From: Desulfobacterales bacterium | GTDB lineage: Bacteria; Desulfobacterota; Desulfobacteria; Desulfobacterales; JAEINQ01 | Direction: 5' to 3' | DNA: 64,000 bases | Assembly (NCBI GenBank): GCA_016342285.1 | Contig: JAEINQ010000010.1 | Location: 1 to 64,000 of the forward strand | Part shown: in pieces, positions 1 to 8,810 of the stretch | Position numbering within the stretch: the first letter of the stretch is position 1 | Layout: every line of letters begins with the position of its first letter | Translations under genes and position numbers: made by a program | The notes under the pieces: generated by a model | Database searches by the model: none | Seen by the model: only the letters and a program-made list of their open reading frames with translations | Told to the model about the DNA's origin: nothing

Positions 1-255
1 CTTCGAACTCGGGGGATACACCGCCCCAAATTATGCCGAAGGTGTCGGTTAATCTTCCCAGAGGTACAGTGTCCTGAGATTGGGGCCGGACGGCTGTTGA
101 AACCCAATCGCGGGATCGCCGCAATCCAATGGGGTGTCGGGAATGCCCGGTTTGAGCAGGGTGCTGGGGCTCGTATTTTTATTCAATAAAAACAAGAAAC
201 CGGCAGACCGTCGGACAAAGAAAACGAGCGGGTCGATTTGAAGAGGGATAGCGGT
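1..255 (+). other. left edge, no gene assigned
   Basis: No recognisable gene. One forward frame is open from the window edge to a TAA at 50-52 and another to a TAA at 187-189, so either could be the tail of an upstream gene. Neither tail resembles a family I know. In other genomes the ligase that follows often sits beside a membrane protein and a retropepsin-like protein, but nothing here shows that. Confidence 0.3.
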
Positions 256-1209
256 ATGTGTTTCGGAACCATCCGCGCCTTGCGAAAGGCTGGCCTGCTC
301 GGGCTCAACCGGCGAAACGCCCAGTACACCCTTGTCCATAACCCTCGCCGGCAGTACCCGCTGGTGGACGACAAGCTGCGGACCAAACGTCTGGCTGTAG
401 AGGCCGGGCTGGCGGTTCCCGCCCTGCTGGGGGTGGTTGAGACCGAGGTTCAGATCCGGCGCCATCTTCACGTTTTTCTCGAATCCCACGATGATTTCGT
501 CATCAAGCCGAGTCGCGGTTCGGGCGGCAATGGCATTCTCATCGTCGCCGGGCGATCCAAACAATTGTATCGAAAAATCGGTGGTGACCTGCTGGAAACC
601 GCCGCCCTCGGTTACCACGTCTCCAATATTCTCAGCGGCATGTACAGTTTGGGTGGGCAGCCCGACCGGGCCATGATCGAAGAGCGGGTCCATTTCGACC
701 CGGTTTTCGAGACGGTGCTTTACCAGGGGGTGCCGGACATCCGCATCATCGTGTTCCTGGGGGTGCCGGTCATGGCCATGGTCCGGCTCCCAACGCGACT
801 TTCCGGTGGCAGGGCCAATCTTCATCAGGGGGCCATCGGGGCCGGTATCGACATGGCTGCCGGAACAACCTTGGCGGGGGTCTGGCGAAACGAGATCATT
901 TCCGAGCATCCGGATACGGGCAACCGCATCGACGGCATCGCTGTTCCCGGCTGGCCCAAACTCCTGGAAATGGCCGCCCGATGCCACGAACTGACCGGTC
1001 TGGGGTATCTCGGGGTCGACCTGGTGCTGGACCGGGATCGCGGGCCGCTGATTCTGGAACTCAACGCCCGTCCGGGGCTGGCCATTCAGTTGGCCAACCG
1101 CGCCGGGCTGCGTTTCCGTCTCGACATGGTGGAAAAGGCCGCCCCCCGTCTCGGCGGTATCGGCACCCGGGTCGGGTTCGCCCGGGAACGGTTTTCCGTT
1201 ACCCCATGA
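256..1209 (+). CDS. RimK-like ATP-grasp ligase (alpha-L-glutamate ligase-like)
   Basis: An ATP-grasp amide-forming ligase of the RimK-related 'alpha-L-glutamate ligase-like' group, 317 residues, cytoplasmic. The family activates a carboxylate as acyl phosphate; the substrate of this subgroup is not established. The glycine-rich nucleotide loop FVIKPSRGSGGNGI is at about residues 81-94, and the metal-binding strand LILELNARPGLAIQ is near residue 264, as expected for ATP-grasp enzymes. I chose ATG 256 because GAGG at 243-246 is well spaced; an in-frame TTG at 238 would add six residues but has no good ribosome site. The 3' end overlaps by 11 bases the convergent RCK_C reading frame. Confidence 0.85.
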   Translation: MCFGTIRALRKAGLLGLNRRNAQYTLVHNPRRQYPLVDDKLRTKRLAVEAGLAVPALLGVVETEVQIRRHLHVFLESHDDFVIKPSRGSGGNGILIVAGRSKQLYRKIGGDLLETAALGYHVSNILSGMYSLGGQPDRAMIEERVHFDPVFETVLYQGVPDIRIIVFLGVPVMAMVRLPTRLSGGRANLHQGAIGAGIDMAAGTTLAGVWRNEIISEHPDTGNRIDGIAVPGWPKLLEMAARCHELTGLGYLGVDLVLDRDRGPLILELNARPGLAIQLANRAGLRFRLDMVEKAAPRLGGIGTRVGFARERFSVTP

Positions 1210-1453
1210 CCCCTTTCATCCGTTCCAAATCTTCCTTTTTTCCGAAGACAACGATGACATCGCCGAGCCCTAGGTTTTCCGACGACATGGGGTTGAAGAC
1301 CTTCTCATTGTCCGGCCTTTTGATGGCCACCACAATGACGCCGTAGTCGCGCCGAATATGGCTTTCGACGAGGGTTTTACCGATGAGTCCGGATTCCGGA
1401 CCGACCAGGGCCTCTTCGTCGTTGGCGTCGAGATTCAGATAGAGATATCCAAA
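1199..1453 (-). pseudogene. RCK_C (TrkA C-terminal) domain, out of frame behind the glycosyltransferase
   Basis: Reading leftward from 1453 to a TAA at 1199-1201 gives an uninterrupted 84-residue stretch with the hallmarks of an RCK_C/TrkA-C domain: GLIGKTLVESHIRRDYGVIV, then VVAIKRP, then LGLGDVIVVFGKKEDLERM. RCK_C domains bind small ligands and usually sit on potassium channels, TrkA/KtrA or antiporters. There is no start codon or ribosome site of its own. The frame joins the glycosyltransferase frame by a -1 shift within the GGTTTGG at about 1450-1455, so restoring one T would fuse the two. It is either a broken C-terminal domain of that protein, a sequencing error in the T run, or a relic of a lost gene. 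Confidence 0.65.
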
Positions 1454-2706
1454 CCGAAAATGTTGACGATCAGGTTGTTGAGCAGGCGCCGCAGGACCGC
1501 GTAGGAGTAGTGCCGGGTGGCCACCTGGTAATTGTGATCCACCATTATCCGTCGGCGTTTTGCATCGGTCAGGATCTGGCGGACCGCTTCTACGGTTTTG
1601 GGGGTGAGAAAGCCGTCCATGACCACCAGATCGAACCCCTTGGGCTCGATGTCCCGGACAAAGGTGGCGTAACGGTTGATCAACAGCGGCTTTTTGAAAT
1701 AGACCGCCTCCAGAAAGGCGTTACCAAAGCCTTCGTAAAGGCTCGGGTAGGTGATCAGATCGGCGTAGGGGTAGATGTCCCAAAGCGAGGCACAATCGGC
1801 GGGCCTGCTTTCGCGGGCTTTCCAGGGGTCTTCCGAAGCCGTTTCCAGAAACCGCAGGTCGACCCCCTGGCTGCGGGCATCCTCCTTGAGCCATTCGGCG
1901 TATTCGTAACCTTCGTCGCCGGCTTCGTGAGAGATCACCAGCTTGCAGCGCGGGTCTTTCAGATGGCGGATCAATTCGATGGCGTGCTCGATCCCTTTTC
2001 GGGCCACCACCCGGGTCGGCTGAAGAAAGACGATATCTTCCGGGTCCAGCCCGAGGGCGGATCGAAAGTCCGGTGCGCAGGTCTGGTCGTTTTGGGGCGG
2101 ATTTTCAAAATCGACCACGTTGGGGATGATGGTGGAGGAAATGCCCGTCCGCAGGGCCAGCTCTTCCTGGGCCGCGGAGTTGATGACCACATGTTCGATG
2201 CTGGTCAGGTTGGGCGGGAAGGCCATGCGCAGGTAGTCGCCCACGGCATTGACCGAAAACCGTACCCGCTCCCAGTAGAAATCGTGGTGGTGGGCGATGG
2301 TGGGGATCAGGGTCTCGGCGATCACTTCGGTCAGGGCCATGCCCAGGGGGACATGCATGGGAATGGTCAGGGCGTTTTGCACCACGAGAAGGTCGATGCC
2401 GAACCGGTCGATAAAGGTTCGAATCCGTTCCCGCAGCAGGTCTTTCTGCCGGTCGATGGCCCGGGTCACCTCCGGGTCCCGCGCCTTTCGCCCCAGGATC
2501 CGTTCGTTGATCCACCGGGTGTCGGGGTGCTGGAAGTGGGCCTCGGGCACCAGCATGCATTTTTCCGGATCCCGATCGAGTTCGCCGGCAAACCAGAAGT
2601 TTCGGTGGCCGCTCTGCTTGAGGACCCAGGCCCACTTGCTGGCCTCCAAGGTCACCCCGTCGGTGCCGGCAAACCGGGTCGATACGAATCCGATGCGTTT
2701 TCCCAT
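1435..2706 (-). CDS. GT4-type (GT-B) glycosyltransferase
   Basis: A 423-residue GT-B glycosyltransferase of family 4 (group 1), presumably using a nucleotide-sugar donor in the cytoplasm. The N-terminal half begins IGFVSTRFAGTDGVTLEA, an acceptor-domain loop seen in osmolyte-type glycosyltransferases such as mannosylglucosylglycerate synthases. The C-terminal half carries the E-x7-E donor motif, E325 and E333 in YEGFGNAFLEAVYF. The acceptor cannot be read from sequence. It lies 40 bases after the M23 gene as the last gene of a leftward run with galU, which makes UDP-glucose. The end LDISI is abnormal: a one-base shift would continue into an RCK_C domain (1199-1453). Confidence 0.85.
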   Translation of the reverse strand: MGKRIGFVSTRFAGTDGVTLEASKWAWVLKQSGHRNFWFAGELDRDPEKCMLVPEAHFQHPDTRWINERILGRKARDPEVTRAIDRQKDLLRERIRTFIDRFGIDLLVVQNALTIPMHVPLGMALTEVIAETLIPTIAHHHDFYWERVRFSVNAVGDYLRMAFPPNLTSIEHVVINSAAQEELALRTGISSTIIPNVVDFENPPQNDQTCAPDFRSALGLDPEDIVFLQPTRVVARKGIEHAIELIRHLKDPRCKLVISHEAGDEGYEYAEWLKEDARSQGVDLRFLETASEDPWKARESRPADCASLWDIYPYADLITYPSLYEGFGNAFLEAVYFKKPLLINRYATFVRDIEPKGFDLVVMDGFLTPKTVEAVRQILTDAKRRRIMVDHNYQVATRHYSYAVLRRLLNNLIVNIFGLDISI

Positions 2707-2746
2707 GGGACCCTCCTGATGAGGCGGCGCCCGAAGACCGTTCGGC

Positions 2747-4102
2747 TCAGGTCTGTTTGGCCGTATCGGTTTGAATCTCCGTGTAGAGGGCGTCGAGCCG
2801 GGCCTTGATGATGGCCATGTGAAGGCGATAGTGCGTCAAAAGGCTCTCGTCAACGGGCGCTGCCGACGGCATGTCGTAGGTGAGCGGGTTGACGGTAGCA
2901 CCGTTGACCCAGAAGCGAAAGTCCAGGTGGGGGCCGGTGGCCAGGCCCGTGCAGCCCACATAACCGATGACGTCTCCCTGCCGGACCGCTTTGCCGGGGG
3001 AGATCCCCCGGGCAAACCGGCTCAGGTGCAGGTACTGGGTGCGATAGACGCCGTTATGGCGAATGGTGACAAAGTTTCCATTGGACCGGCCGAAGGTGGC
3101 TTTGACCACCGTGCCGTCGCCCACGCTCAATACCGGGGTGCCGGTGGGGGCGGCGTAGTCGATGCCGGGATGAGGCCGGTATTTACCGGTCACCGGATGG
3201 AGCCGTCTCTTGGAATAACCGGAACTGACCCGGCTGTATTTCAGCGGTGCCTTGAGAAAGGCCTTGCGCAGACTCTCTCCGTTTTCGTCGAAATAGCCCT
3301 GGACGCCCTCGGATTCAAAACAGAAGGCGTAATGGTCCCGGCCGCGGTGGCGGAAGCGGACCCCGGTGATGTCTCCCTGTCCTGCCGAATGTCCGTCGAC
3401 GAAATTTTCCTTGAAGACCGCGGTGAAGCGGTCACCGGGCTGAAGATGATAAAAATCGATGGTCCAGGCGAAAATTTCCGACATGGCCCCGGCCAGGCCC
3501 GGGTCGACCTGCTGTTGCTGTAGGGCCGCCCAAAGAGAGATGTCGATAATCCCCGATACGGTCCGGTCCAGAATCTCCACCGGCTTGCTGGCGCAGGTCA
3601 CCGATACCGGTTCGGCGAGATCGAAGACCAGGTAGTCGATGTCGTTTTTTTCGTAGATGAAGTAGCGCGCCGCAGCCTCGGGATCGGTTTGGCGGAGAAC
3701 GCAGAAGGGACGCCCGGGCTGAAGGGATCGAACGTTGAAGATCCCCCTGGACGTTTCGGCCGCTTCCAGAATGGTGCCGTAGGCGACGCCGTGGGCCTGA
3801 AGGATATCCGACAGGCTCTGGCCCGGCCGCACCTTGCGCCGAACGGCCTCCAGGCCGCGCAGGGAGATGCCGTAGGCTGCCGGTACCGGCGCGTAGGGTT
3901 CCGGTTGGGAGACAACCCCCGGCGCTTCGGTCGCAGATGGCAACGGCCCGGTCGGTGGTGTTCCTTCGTACCAGGTGCGGCAGGTCACCAACCCGATGGC
4001 CAGTACCATGGGCAAGGCCGCTGCCAGGCACCGCGTCCGGCGGTTTTTAAAAAAGGCAAGCACTGTTGTTCGTAATCTCGACGTCAACCAAGAGACCTTC
4101 AC
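2747..4102 (-). CDS. M23-family murein endopeptidase (MepM/YebA-like)
   Basis: A periplasmic zinc metalloendopeptidase of family M23, 451 residues, predicted to cut peptidoglycan cross-links. One N-terminal hydrophobic segment (about residues 25-43) anchors or exports it. A middle OapA/LysM-like region with VRPGQSLSDILQAHGV (about 90-105) is typical of MepM relatives. The lasso domain has the zinc motif HPGID (H311, D315), a catalytic-site His in YLHLS (H359), and GPHLDF (H392). In the usual HxH motif the second His is replaced by Asp394, a variant common in one M23 branch. Its ATG overlaps the galU stop as ATGA (4099-4102), so translation is probably coupled. Confidence 0.93.
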   Translation of the reverse strand: MKVSWLTSRLRTTVLAFFKNRRTRCLAAALPMVLAIGLVTCRTWYEGTPPTGPLPSATEAPGVVSQPEPYAPVPAAYGISLRGLEAVRRKVRPGQSLSDILQAHGVAYGTILEAAETSRGIFNVRSLQPGRPFCVLRQTDPEAAARYFIYEKNDIDYLVFDLAEPVSVTCASKPVEILDRTVSGIIDISLWAALQQQQVDPGLAGAMSEIFAWTIDFYHLQPGDRFTAVFKENFVDGHSAGQGDITGVRFRHRGRDHYAFCFESEGVQGYFDENGESLRKAFLKAPLKYSRVSSGYSKRRLHPVTGKYRPHPGIDYAAPTGTPVLSVGDGTVVKATFGRSNGNFVTIRHNGVYRTQYLHLSRFARGISPGKAVRQGDVIGYVGCTGLATGPHLDFRFWVNGATVNPLTYDMPSAAPVDESLLTHYRLHMAIIKARLDALYTEIQTDTAKQT

Positions 4103-4977
4103 GAGACAAAGGTTTTCATGAAGGCGAGAAGCTTTTCGCGAATATCGGGCCGCTTCATGGCAAAGGCGATATTGGCCATCTGAAAGCCGGCCTTGTTGCC
4201 GCAGTCAAAACGCTGGCCCTGAAATTCGAATCCAAAGATGGGCTGCTGTTTGAGCAACCGGGCCATGGCGTCGGTGATCTGGATCTCGCCGCCGGCCCCG
4301 CGCTCTTTTTGCTCCAGAAGGGAGAAAATTTCCGGCATGAGGATGTAGCGGCCGATAATGGCCTTGTTGGACGGGGCCTGGTCCGGCGCGGGCTTTTCCA
4401 CCATGCCGCGGATACGGACGATGCCGTCGTCGGCGCTCTCCACGTCCAGAATGCCGTATTTGTCGGTCTCGGACGGATCGACCGCCTCAATGGCCACCAT
4501 GGAGGATTGCAGTGTTTCGAACCGGTCGAGCATCTGTTTGAGCACCGGCGTGTCGGTCATGATCAGGTCGTCGGCCAGCAACACGGCAAAGGGCTCATGG
4601 CCGACGATGTGCCGGGCACACCAGATGGCGTGCCCCAGGCCCAGGGGTTCGCTCTGGCGGGTGTAGACGATGGTTCCCGATTCCGGGACCAGGGACTGGA
4701 TCTCGTTGAGCAGGCTGTCCTTGCTCCGGATCATGAGGGTGTGCTCCAGTTCGCAGGAGCTGTCAAAGTGATCCTCCAGGGCTTCCTTGCGGCGGCCCGT
4801 GACGAAAATGATCTCCTCAATGCCAGACTTCAGGGCCTCTTCCACCGCATACTGGATCAGCGGTTTGTCCACCACGGGCAGCATCTCCTTGGGCATGGCC
4901 TTGGTGGCTGGCAAAAACCGCGTACCCAGGCCGGCCACGGGAAAGACAGCCTTTCTCACTTTCATTTTTTCGGACAT
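4099..4977 (-). CDS. galU: UTP-glucose-1-phosphate uridylyltransferase
   Basis: Makes UDP-glucose from UTP and glucose-1-phosphate for cell-envelope glycans and other glucosides. The 292-residue protein has the nucleotide-binding loop GLGTRFLPATKAMPKE (residues 16-31), LLADDLI in the active site and the VEKP segment characteristic of GalU rather than RfbA. I place the start at 4977 (MSEKMKVRK), preceded by GAGGA five bases upstream. A longer frame from 5019 would overlap ilvE and add a non-homologous leader. It lies between ilvE (28-base gap) and the M23 gene (4-base overlap). Confidence 0.95.
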   Translation of the reverse strand: MSEKMKVRKAVFPVAGLGTRFLPATKAMPKEMLPVVDKPLIQYAVEEALKSGIEEIIFVTGRRKEALEDHFDSSCELEHTLMIRSKDSLLNEIQSLVPESGTIVYTRQSEPLGLGHAIWCARHIVGHEPFAVLLADDLIMTDTPVLKQMLDRFETLQSSMVAIEAVDPSETDKYGILDVESADDGIVRIRGMVEKPAPDQAPSNKAIIGRYILMPEIFSLLEQKERGAGGEIQITDAMARLLKQQPIFGFEFQGQRFDCGNKAGFQMANIAFAMKRPDIREKLLAFMKTFVS

Positions 4978-5005
4978 GGCGTTCCTCGGCGGTAAAAGGG
5001 TTTGA

Positions 5006-6067
5006 TCAGACGGACTCAATCCAGCCCTCGGGGCCTTGGGTCAGGCCGAACTGAATGTCGGTCAGGGCCTGGTAAAGCCGATTGGAGACCGGCCCGACCT
5101 GGCCGTCACCCACGGTAATAACCGTATCGGCATATTTGAGCTCGCCGACCGGAGAGATGACGGCTGCCGTGCCGGAACCGAAAATTTCGGTGAGTTTGCC
5201 GGACCGCTGGGCCGCCATGACGTCGTCGATGCTGATTTTTCGCTCAGAGACCGCCAGCCCCCACGCGCGCACCAGTTCAAGGACCGAATTGCGCGTGACA
5301 CCGGGCAGAATGCTGCCGTTGAGCTCGGGGGTGACGATCTCGCCGTCGATGACAAAGAAGATATTCATGGACCCGACTTCTTCGATGTATTTCAGCTCCA
5401 CTCCGTCCAGCCACAGGACCTGGGTGTAGCCTTCCCGGTGGGCCACGTCGCCGGCCAGGAGGCTGGCGGCGTAGTTGCCGCAGGTCTTGGCTTCGCCGAC
5501 CCCGCCACGAACGGCCCGCACATAGTCCTTGCTGACCAGAATCTTGATGGGGTTGAAGCCTTCGGGATAGTAGGCCCCTACCGGTGATAGGATAATGAAA
5601 AACCGATAGGTGTGGGAGGCCCGGACGCCGAGAAAGGGGTCCATGGCGATGACCGTGGGGCGGATGTACAGGGAGGTGCCGGGGGAGCCGGGAACCCAGT
5701 CCCGCTCCAGGTCGACGAGGGCTTTCAAGGCCTCGAGGATGACGGTCTCGTCCATCTCGGGAATGCACAACCGGCGGCAGGAGCGGTTCATCCGCCGAAT
5801 ATTTTCCAGGGGGCGGAACAACTGAATGCCGCCATCGGGTTTCCGGTACGCCTTAAGCCCTTCAAAGACCTCCTGGCCGTAATGGAGCACCATGGTGGCC
5901 GGATCCATGACAATGGGTCCGTAGGGCTCGATGCGTGGATTGTGCCACCCTTTTTCCGGTGTGTAATCCATGTTGAACATGTGATCCGTGAAAAGGGATC
6001 CGAACCCGAGTTTGTCGTCTGCGGGCTTGGTTTTGGGCTGGTCGGTGCGGGTTACGGTGATGTTCAT
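5006..6067 (-). CDS. ilvE: branched-chain amino acid aminotransferase
   Basis: A fold-type IV PLP aminotransferase interconverting Leu, Ile and Val with their 2-oxo acids using glutamate/2-oxoglutarate. The 353-residue length fits the longer type II BCAT branch. Key features are FEGLKAYR (about 68-75), the Schiff-base lysine K194 in GEAKTCGNYAAS, YIEEVGSMN and the phosphate-gripping GSILPGVTR and GSGTAAV loops. GAGGAGG stands just before the ATG. The start overlaps the stop of the upstream PCC-domain gene as ATGA (6064-6067), so the two are translationally linked. Confidence 0.96.
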   Translation of the reverse strand: MNITVTRTDQPKTKPADDKLGFGSLFTDHMFNMDYTPEKGWHNPRIEPYGPIVMDPATMVLHYGQEVFEGLKAYRKPDGGIQLFRPLENIRRMNRSCRRLCIPEMDETVILEALKALVDLERDWVPGSPGTSLYIRPTVIAMDPFLGVRASHTYRFFIILSPVGAYYPEGFNPIKILVSKDYVRAVRGGVGEAKTCGNYAASLLAGDVAHREGYTQVLWLDGVELKYIEEVGSMNIFFVIDGEIVTPELNGSILPGVTRNSVLELVRAWGLAVSERKISIDDVMAAQRSGKLTEIFGSGTAAVISPVGELKYADTVITVGDGQVGPVSNRLYQALTDIQFGLTQGPEGWIESV

Positions 6068-6570
6068 ACAGCCTCCTCGTTTGTGGACGGAATTTCGTGC
6101 TCAAGGCCGTTTCGGAAACCATGGGCGAACGGCCCCAAAGGCAGGCGCCACAGTCCCGTTCCGGCATCGTAAATTCGGATTGGCCCATGGCCGTCGAAAA
6201 ATTCAATATCAATTTCTACAGCGAAAGCGACGGTTTCCGAAAAGATCCGGCCGCCATGAAGTCCTCCATGGGTGTCGACGACCAGTATTCGGGCACTGGC
6301 TTTCAGGTCTCCTTCCTGACGGCAGACCTGGCCGGTGCAGGTGACGATTTCAAGGGGTCCGGGCACCTGGGCCGTGACCCATACCTGCTGGGTCGCATCG
6401 TAGCTTCCCACCGTGAGGCCCGAGATCGTGCCGGTGAGGTGAAAGACGGCCGCCTCGACGGCCTCGGACCGGCAAACGGCTTCAATGGCTTCGAGCAGGT
6501 CCCGGTTGTCGGGAAGCCGGCCCATGAGCCTTCGTGCCGGCACAACTGAAAACAGCGGCGAATGGGTCAT
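6064..6570 (-). CDS. PCC/DUF296 domain protein (PD1-like)
   Basis: A 168-residue single-domain protein of the PCC/DUF296 family, whose plant relatives bind AT-rich DNA and whose bacterial members form trimers of unclear function. The signature VDTHGGLHGGRI (about 98-110) contains the conserved histidine and glycines, preceded by the strand pattern AVFHLTGTISGLTVGSYD. The rest of the protein is compact with no membrane segment. It opens the leftward ilvE-galU-M23-glycosyltransferase run and overlaps ilvE by four bases, but no direct functional link to branched-chain metabolism is known to me. Confidence 0.8.
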   Translation of the reverse strand: MTHSPLFSVVPARRLMGRLPDNRDLLEAIEAVCRSEAVEAAVFHLTGTISGLTVGSYDATQQVWVTAQVPGPLEIVTCTGQVCRQEGDLKASARILVVDTHGGLHGGRIFSETVAFAVEIDIEFFDGHGPIRIYDAGTGLWRLPLGPFAHGFRNGLEHEIPSTNEEAV

Positions 6571-6724
6571 GGCTCTTTCCCGAACAGCGATGGGCGGAAA
6601 CGGTTCAACGCTTCACAGATAGATCATCGGCCCGGTGATAATCAAGCCCTATATTGAAAATGCATCGCAAATTTGTACCTTTTCACAGGGTTGAAACGAT
6701 CTCGGCGTTCCGAACCCTCGACCG

Positions 6725-6834
6725 GTAAGCGTTTACAGGGTGCCGTAGATGCGAGGCGCCGGGCATGCCGACGTACTTTTCCGTACTTCAAATGCCCGGG
6801 AACAAAGCAGATGCGGTGTCCTGTGAACGCTTAC
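6725..6834 (+). repeat. 110-bp MITE-like dispersed repeat, copy A1
   Basis: A non-coding element bounded by imperfect terminal inverted repeats, GTAAGCGTTTACAGGG at 6725-6740 and CCTGTGAACGCTTAC at 6820-6834. It contains an inner inverted repeat (CCGGGCAT near 6759 against ATGCCCGG near 6792) around GTACTTTTCCGTAC. A second, inverted copy is at 44406-44522; the two agree over nearly the whole length apart from a short stretch near one end. It is too short to encode a protein. Confidence 0.8.
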
Positions 6835-6891
6835 GCAAATTTCATCTTCAGGGATCCAATCGGTCCCGCTCGGCATAAAAACCGATTTCAT

Positions 6892-6978
6892 GGTTATGCA
6901 CAATTCTCCAGCAGACGCCAAGAATCGCCGTCTTTGGTGTCATCTAAAATACTTCACCACAACCACTTGTGCATAACC
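6892..6978. repeat. perfect 12-bp inverted repeat
   Basis: GGTTATGCACAA (6892-6903) and TTGTGCATAACC (6967-6978) form a perfect 12-base inverted repeat with 63 bases between, just downstream of the PiT gene stop. Together with copy A1 it accounts for the recognisable structure in the 418-base spacer 6571-6988; no gene is seen there. Function unknown: a 3' stem or a mobile-element relic. The core TTATGCACAA or its complement recurs near 15775 and 48798. Confidence 0.6.
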
Positions 6979-6988
6979 CAAACCGATT

Positions 6989-7933
6989 CTATTGCGGTGG
7001 TATGTACTGAAGGTGGCTGGCAAAATCAATGGCCAGGGCGATGAAGCAGGAGACCACCGGTGTCAGAAACCATGCCAGCAGGATGTTTTTCAATGTCTGG
7101 CCGCTGACCGTGTTGGACCCCCTTACAATGCCGATACCCAGCACCCCGCCGATCACCGCTTGGGAACTGGAAACCGGTACCCCGACCAGGGTGTAGAAAT
7201 GGATGGTCAGCGCCATGGAAAGCGCCACCACCAGGGCGGAAAACGGGTCGAGCCGCACCAGTTTCTGTCCCACGGTCTCCATGACCGGCCGACTGAAGGT
7301 CATCACCCCCAGGGCGATGCTGCCCCCGCCGACCAGGGAAGCGTCTAAAACCGAGATCATCCCTGCTCCCACATAGACCGCCGTGACGTTGGCCACGTTG
7401 TTGGCCCCCAAGGCGTAGGCCCCGTAGCAGCCGGCCCCGATCAGGCCGGCCCGTAGCAGCCGGTCCGAGAGGAACAGGTTCAGGTTCATGCGGTTGTAAA
7501 CGGCACCAAGGCCCCAATAGAGCAGCACCGAAAAGAGCGCCGCGCCGACCGGGGTGCCAAACCAGCAGGCCACCACCTTGCCCAGCCCCGCCAGGTTGAT
7601 CTGGCCGTTGAGGATCCCGATGCCCAGGATCGCGCCTACCACGGCTTGGGATGTGGATACCGGCAGCCCCAGCAGGGTCATGAGGGTGACGGTCAGGGCC
7701 GCGGCCACCGAAGAGACCACTGCCTGGGAAATGCTCAGGCGGGTCAATCCGCTCAGGGTTTCGATGCCGGCCTGTCCGGAAAGGACGGCACCGAGCATCA
7801 CGAAGATCGATGCCAAAATCGCGGCGGTCCAGAACCGGACCATCTTCGACGAAACCGCCGTGCCGAAAACGTTGGAGGCGTCGTTGGCGCCCAGGGACCA
7901 GCCCAGGAATATGCCGCCCAGTAAAGAAACCAT
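6989..7933 (-). CDS. pit: PiT-family inorganic phosphate transporter
   Basis: A multi-pass inner-membrane transporter of the PiT/Pho-4 family (PF01384), moving phosphate with a cation. The two inverted family signatures are visible: GANDASNVFGTAV at residues 15-27 and GANNVANVT near 175, each followed by a VPVSSSQA/LPVSTSQA loop. At 314 residues it is among the shorter members and lacks the long central cytoplasmic loop of E. coli PitA. The DUF47 gene lies upstream in the same direction (146-base gap), a very common pairing, so the two probably act together. Confidence 0.92.
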   Translation of the reverse strand: MVSLLGGIFLGWSLGANDASNVFGTAVSSKMVRFWTAAILASIFVMLGAVLSGQAGIETLSGLTRLSISQAVVSSVAAALTVTLMTLLGLPVSTSQAVVGAILGIGILNGQINLAGLGKVVACWFGTPVGAALFSVLLYWGLGAVYNRMNLNLFLSDRLLRAGLIGAGCYGAYALGANNVANVTAVYVGAGMISVLDASLVGGGSIALGVMTFSRPVMETVGQKLVRLDPFSALVVALSMALTIHFYTLVGVPVSSSQAVIGGVLGIGIVRGSNTVSGQTLKNILLAWFLTPVVSCFIALAIDFASHLQYIPPQ

Positions 7934-8079
7934 ATGGGATCCGTTTTGTCGGTTTAACCTTTTTGTTCCCTTGGCCGGCTGCGCCAGTTAACCCGGTTGC
8001 GCCGACCTGGCCGGTCAGGGGGTTTTGTCCGACCCGTCTGACTTGTCCGACGGGTCGGACAGATCCTTCAGACGCACCA

Positions 8080-8733
8080 TTACACCCGTCGGGTCATGCT
8101 CATGATATTGACCCGACGGGCGACCCACAGGGTCCGGTCGGAAATCTCGCCAAGGCGTCGAATCACTTCCTTGAGTTGAAGCTTGTCAAAGGGGGCAATC
8201 CCGTCATCGTCGAAAATCTTGACGATGATGCGCCGCTGCACGTGGTCGCAATGGCTTTCATTCTTGTCGATGGTGTTCATATGGGTTCGGATTCCCTGCT
8301 GTTTTTCAAGAAGGGCCTTGATCTGTTTGACCAGTATATCGCAGCAGTCCAGGCTGATCCGAACCAGATCCTGAATGTCGGGCATCAAGGGGCCTGGGAT
8401 CACGATCTTCTGGGTCTGGATCATGAACAGAATTCGTTCATATACCCGCGGAATGGTTTCGACCATCTCCAGCAACCCCATCACATCGGCCCTGGATTCG
8501 GGGATCAGGGCCTTGCCGTACATGAGGTCATTGATCTCGTCATAGAAGTCGTCGGCCTTGGACTCGTATTTGTGGGTGCGCTCGATGAGAAAGTCGAACT
8601 GATCGCAGCCGGCCTTGCCGGTGCAGGTATTCATGGCCTTGGCAAAATTGTCCCGGGTGGCCTGAAGGGTTTCAAGGTATTTGTAAATCAGCGACAGAAG
8701 ATGGTCTTCTTTTTTGAAGAGAAATTTGAACAT
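8080..8733 (-). CDS. DUF47 PhoU-like regulator of the PiT transporter
   Basis: A 217-residue all-helical cytoplasmic protein of the DUF47/TIGR00153 family, related to PhoU. The family is thought to modulate the adjacent PiT transporter. Seen here are an N-terminal FKFLFKKEDHLLSLI, the E-x3-D metal-site pattern HKYESKADDFYDEIND (about 54-69), and a second helical-bundle repeat with DHVQRRI near 163. It starts the two-gene leftward unit DUF47-pit. A perfect palindrome at 8811-8829 lies about 80 bases upstream and could be its control site. Confidence 0.88.
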   Translation of the reverse strand: MFKFLFKKEDHLLSLIYKYLETLQATRDNFAKAMNTCTGKAGCDQFDFLIERTHKYESKADDFYDEINDLMYGKALIPESRADVMGLLEMVETIPRVYERILFMIQTQKIVIPGPLMPDIQDLVRISLDCCDILVKQIKALLEKQQGIRTHMNTIDKNESHCDHVQRRIIVKIFDDDGIAPFDKLQLKEVIRRLGEISDRTLWVARRVNIMSMTRRV

Positions 8734-8810
8734 GTGCCTGGATCTCCACGAATGGATTTGACGCGGACCGTGTCATCATAAAAAATGGTTGAATCTTTTC
8801 GCCATTCACG

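Noticed and set aside
1510-2808. 432-codon plus-strand frame opposite the glycosyltransferase
   Set aside because: Low-complexity Gly/Val/Asp-rich translation typical of antisense frames; the minus-strand protein has clear GT4 motifs.
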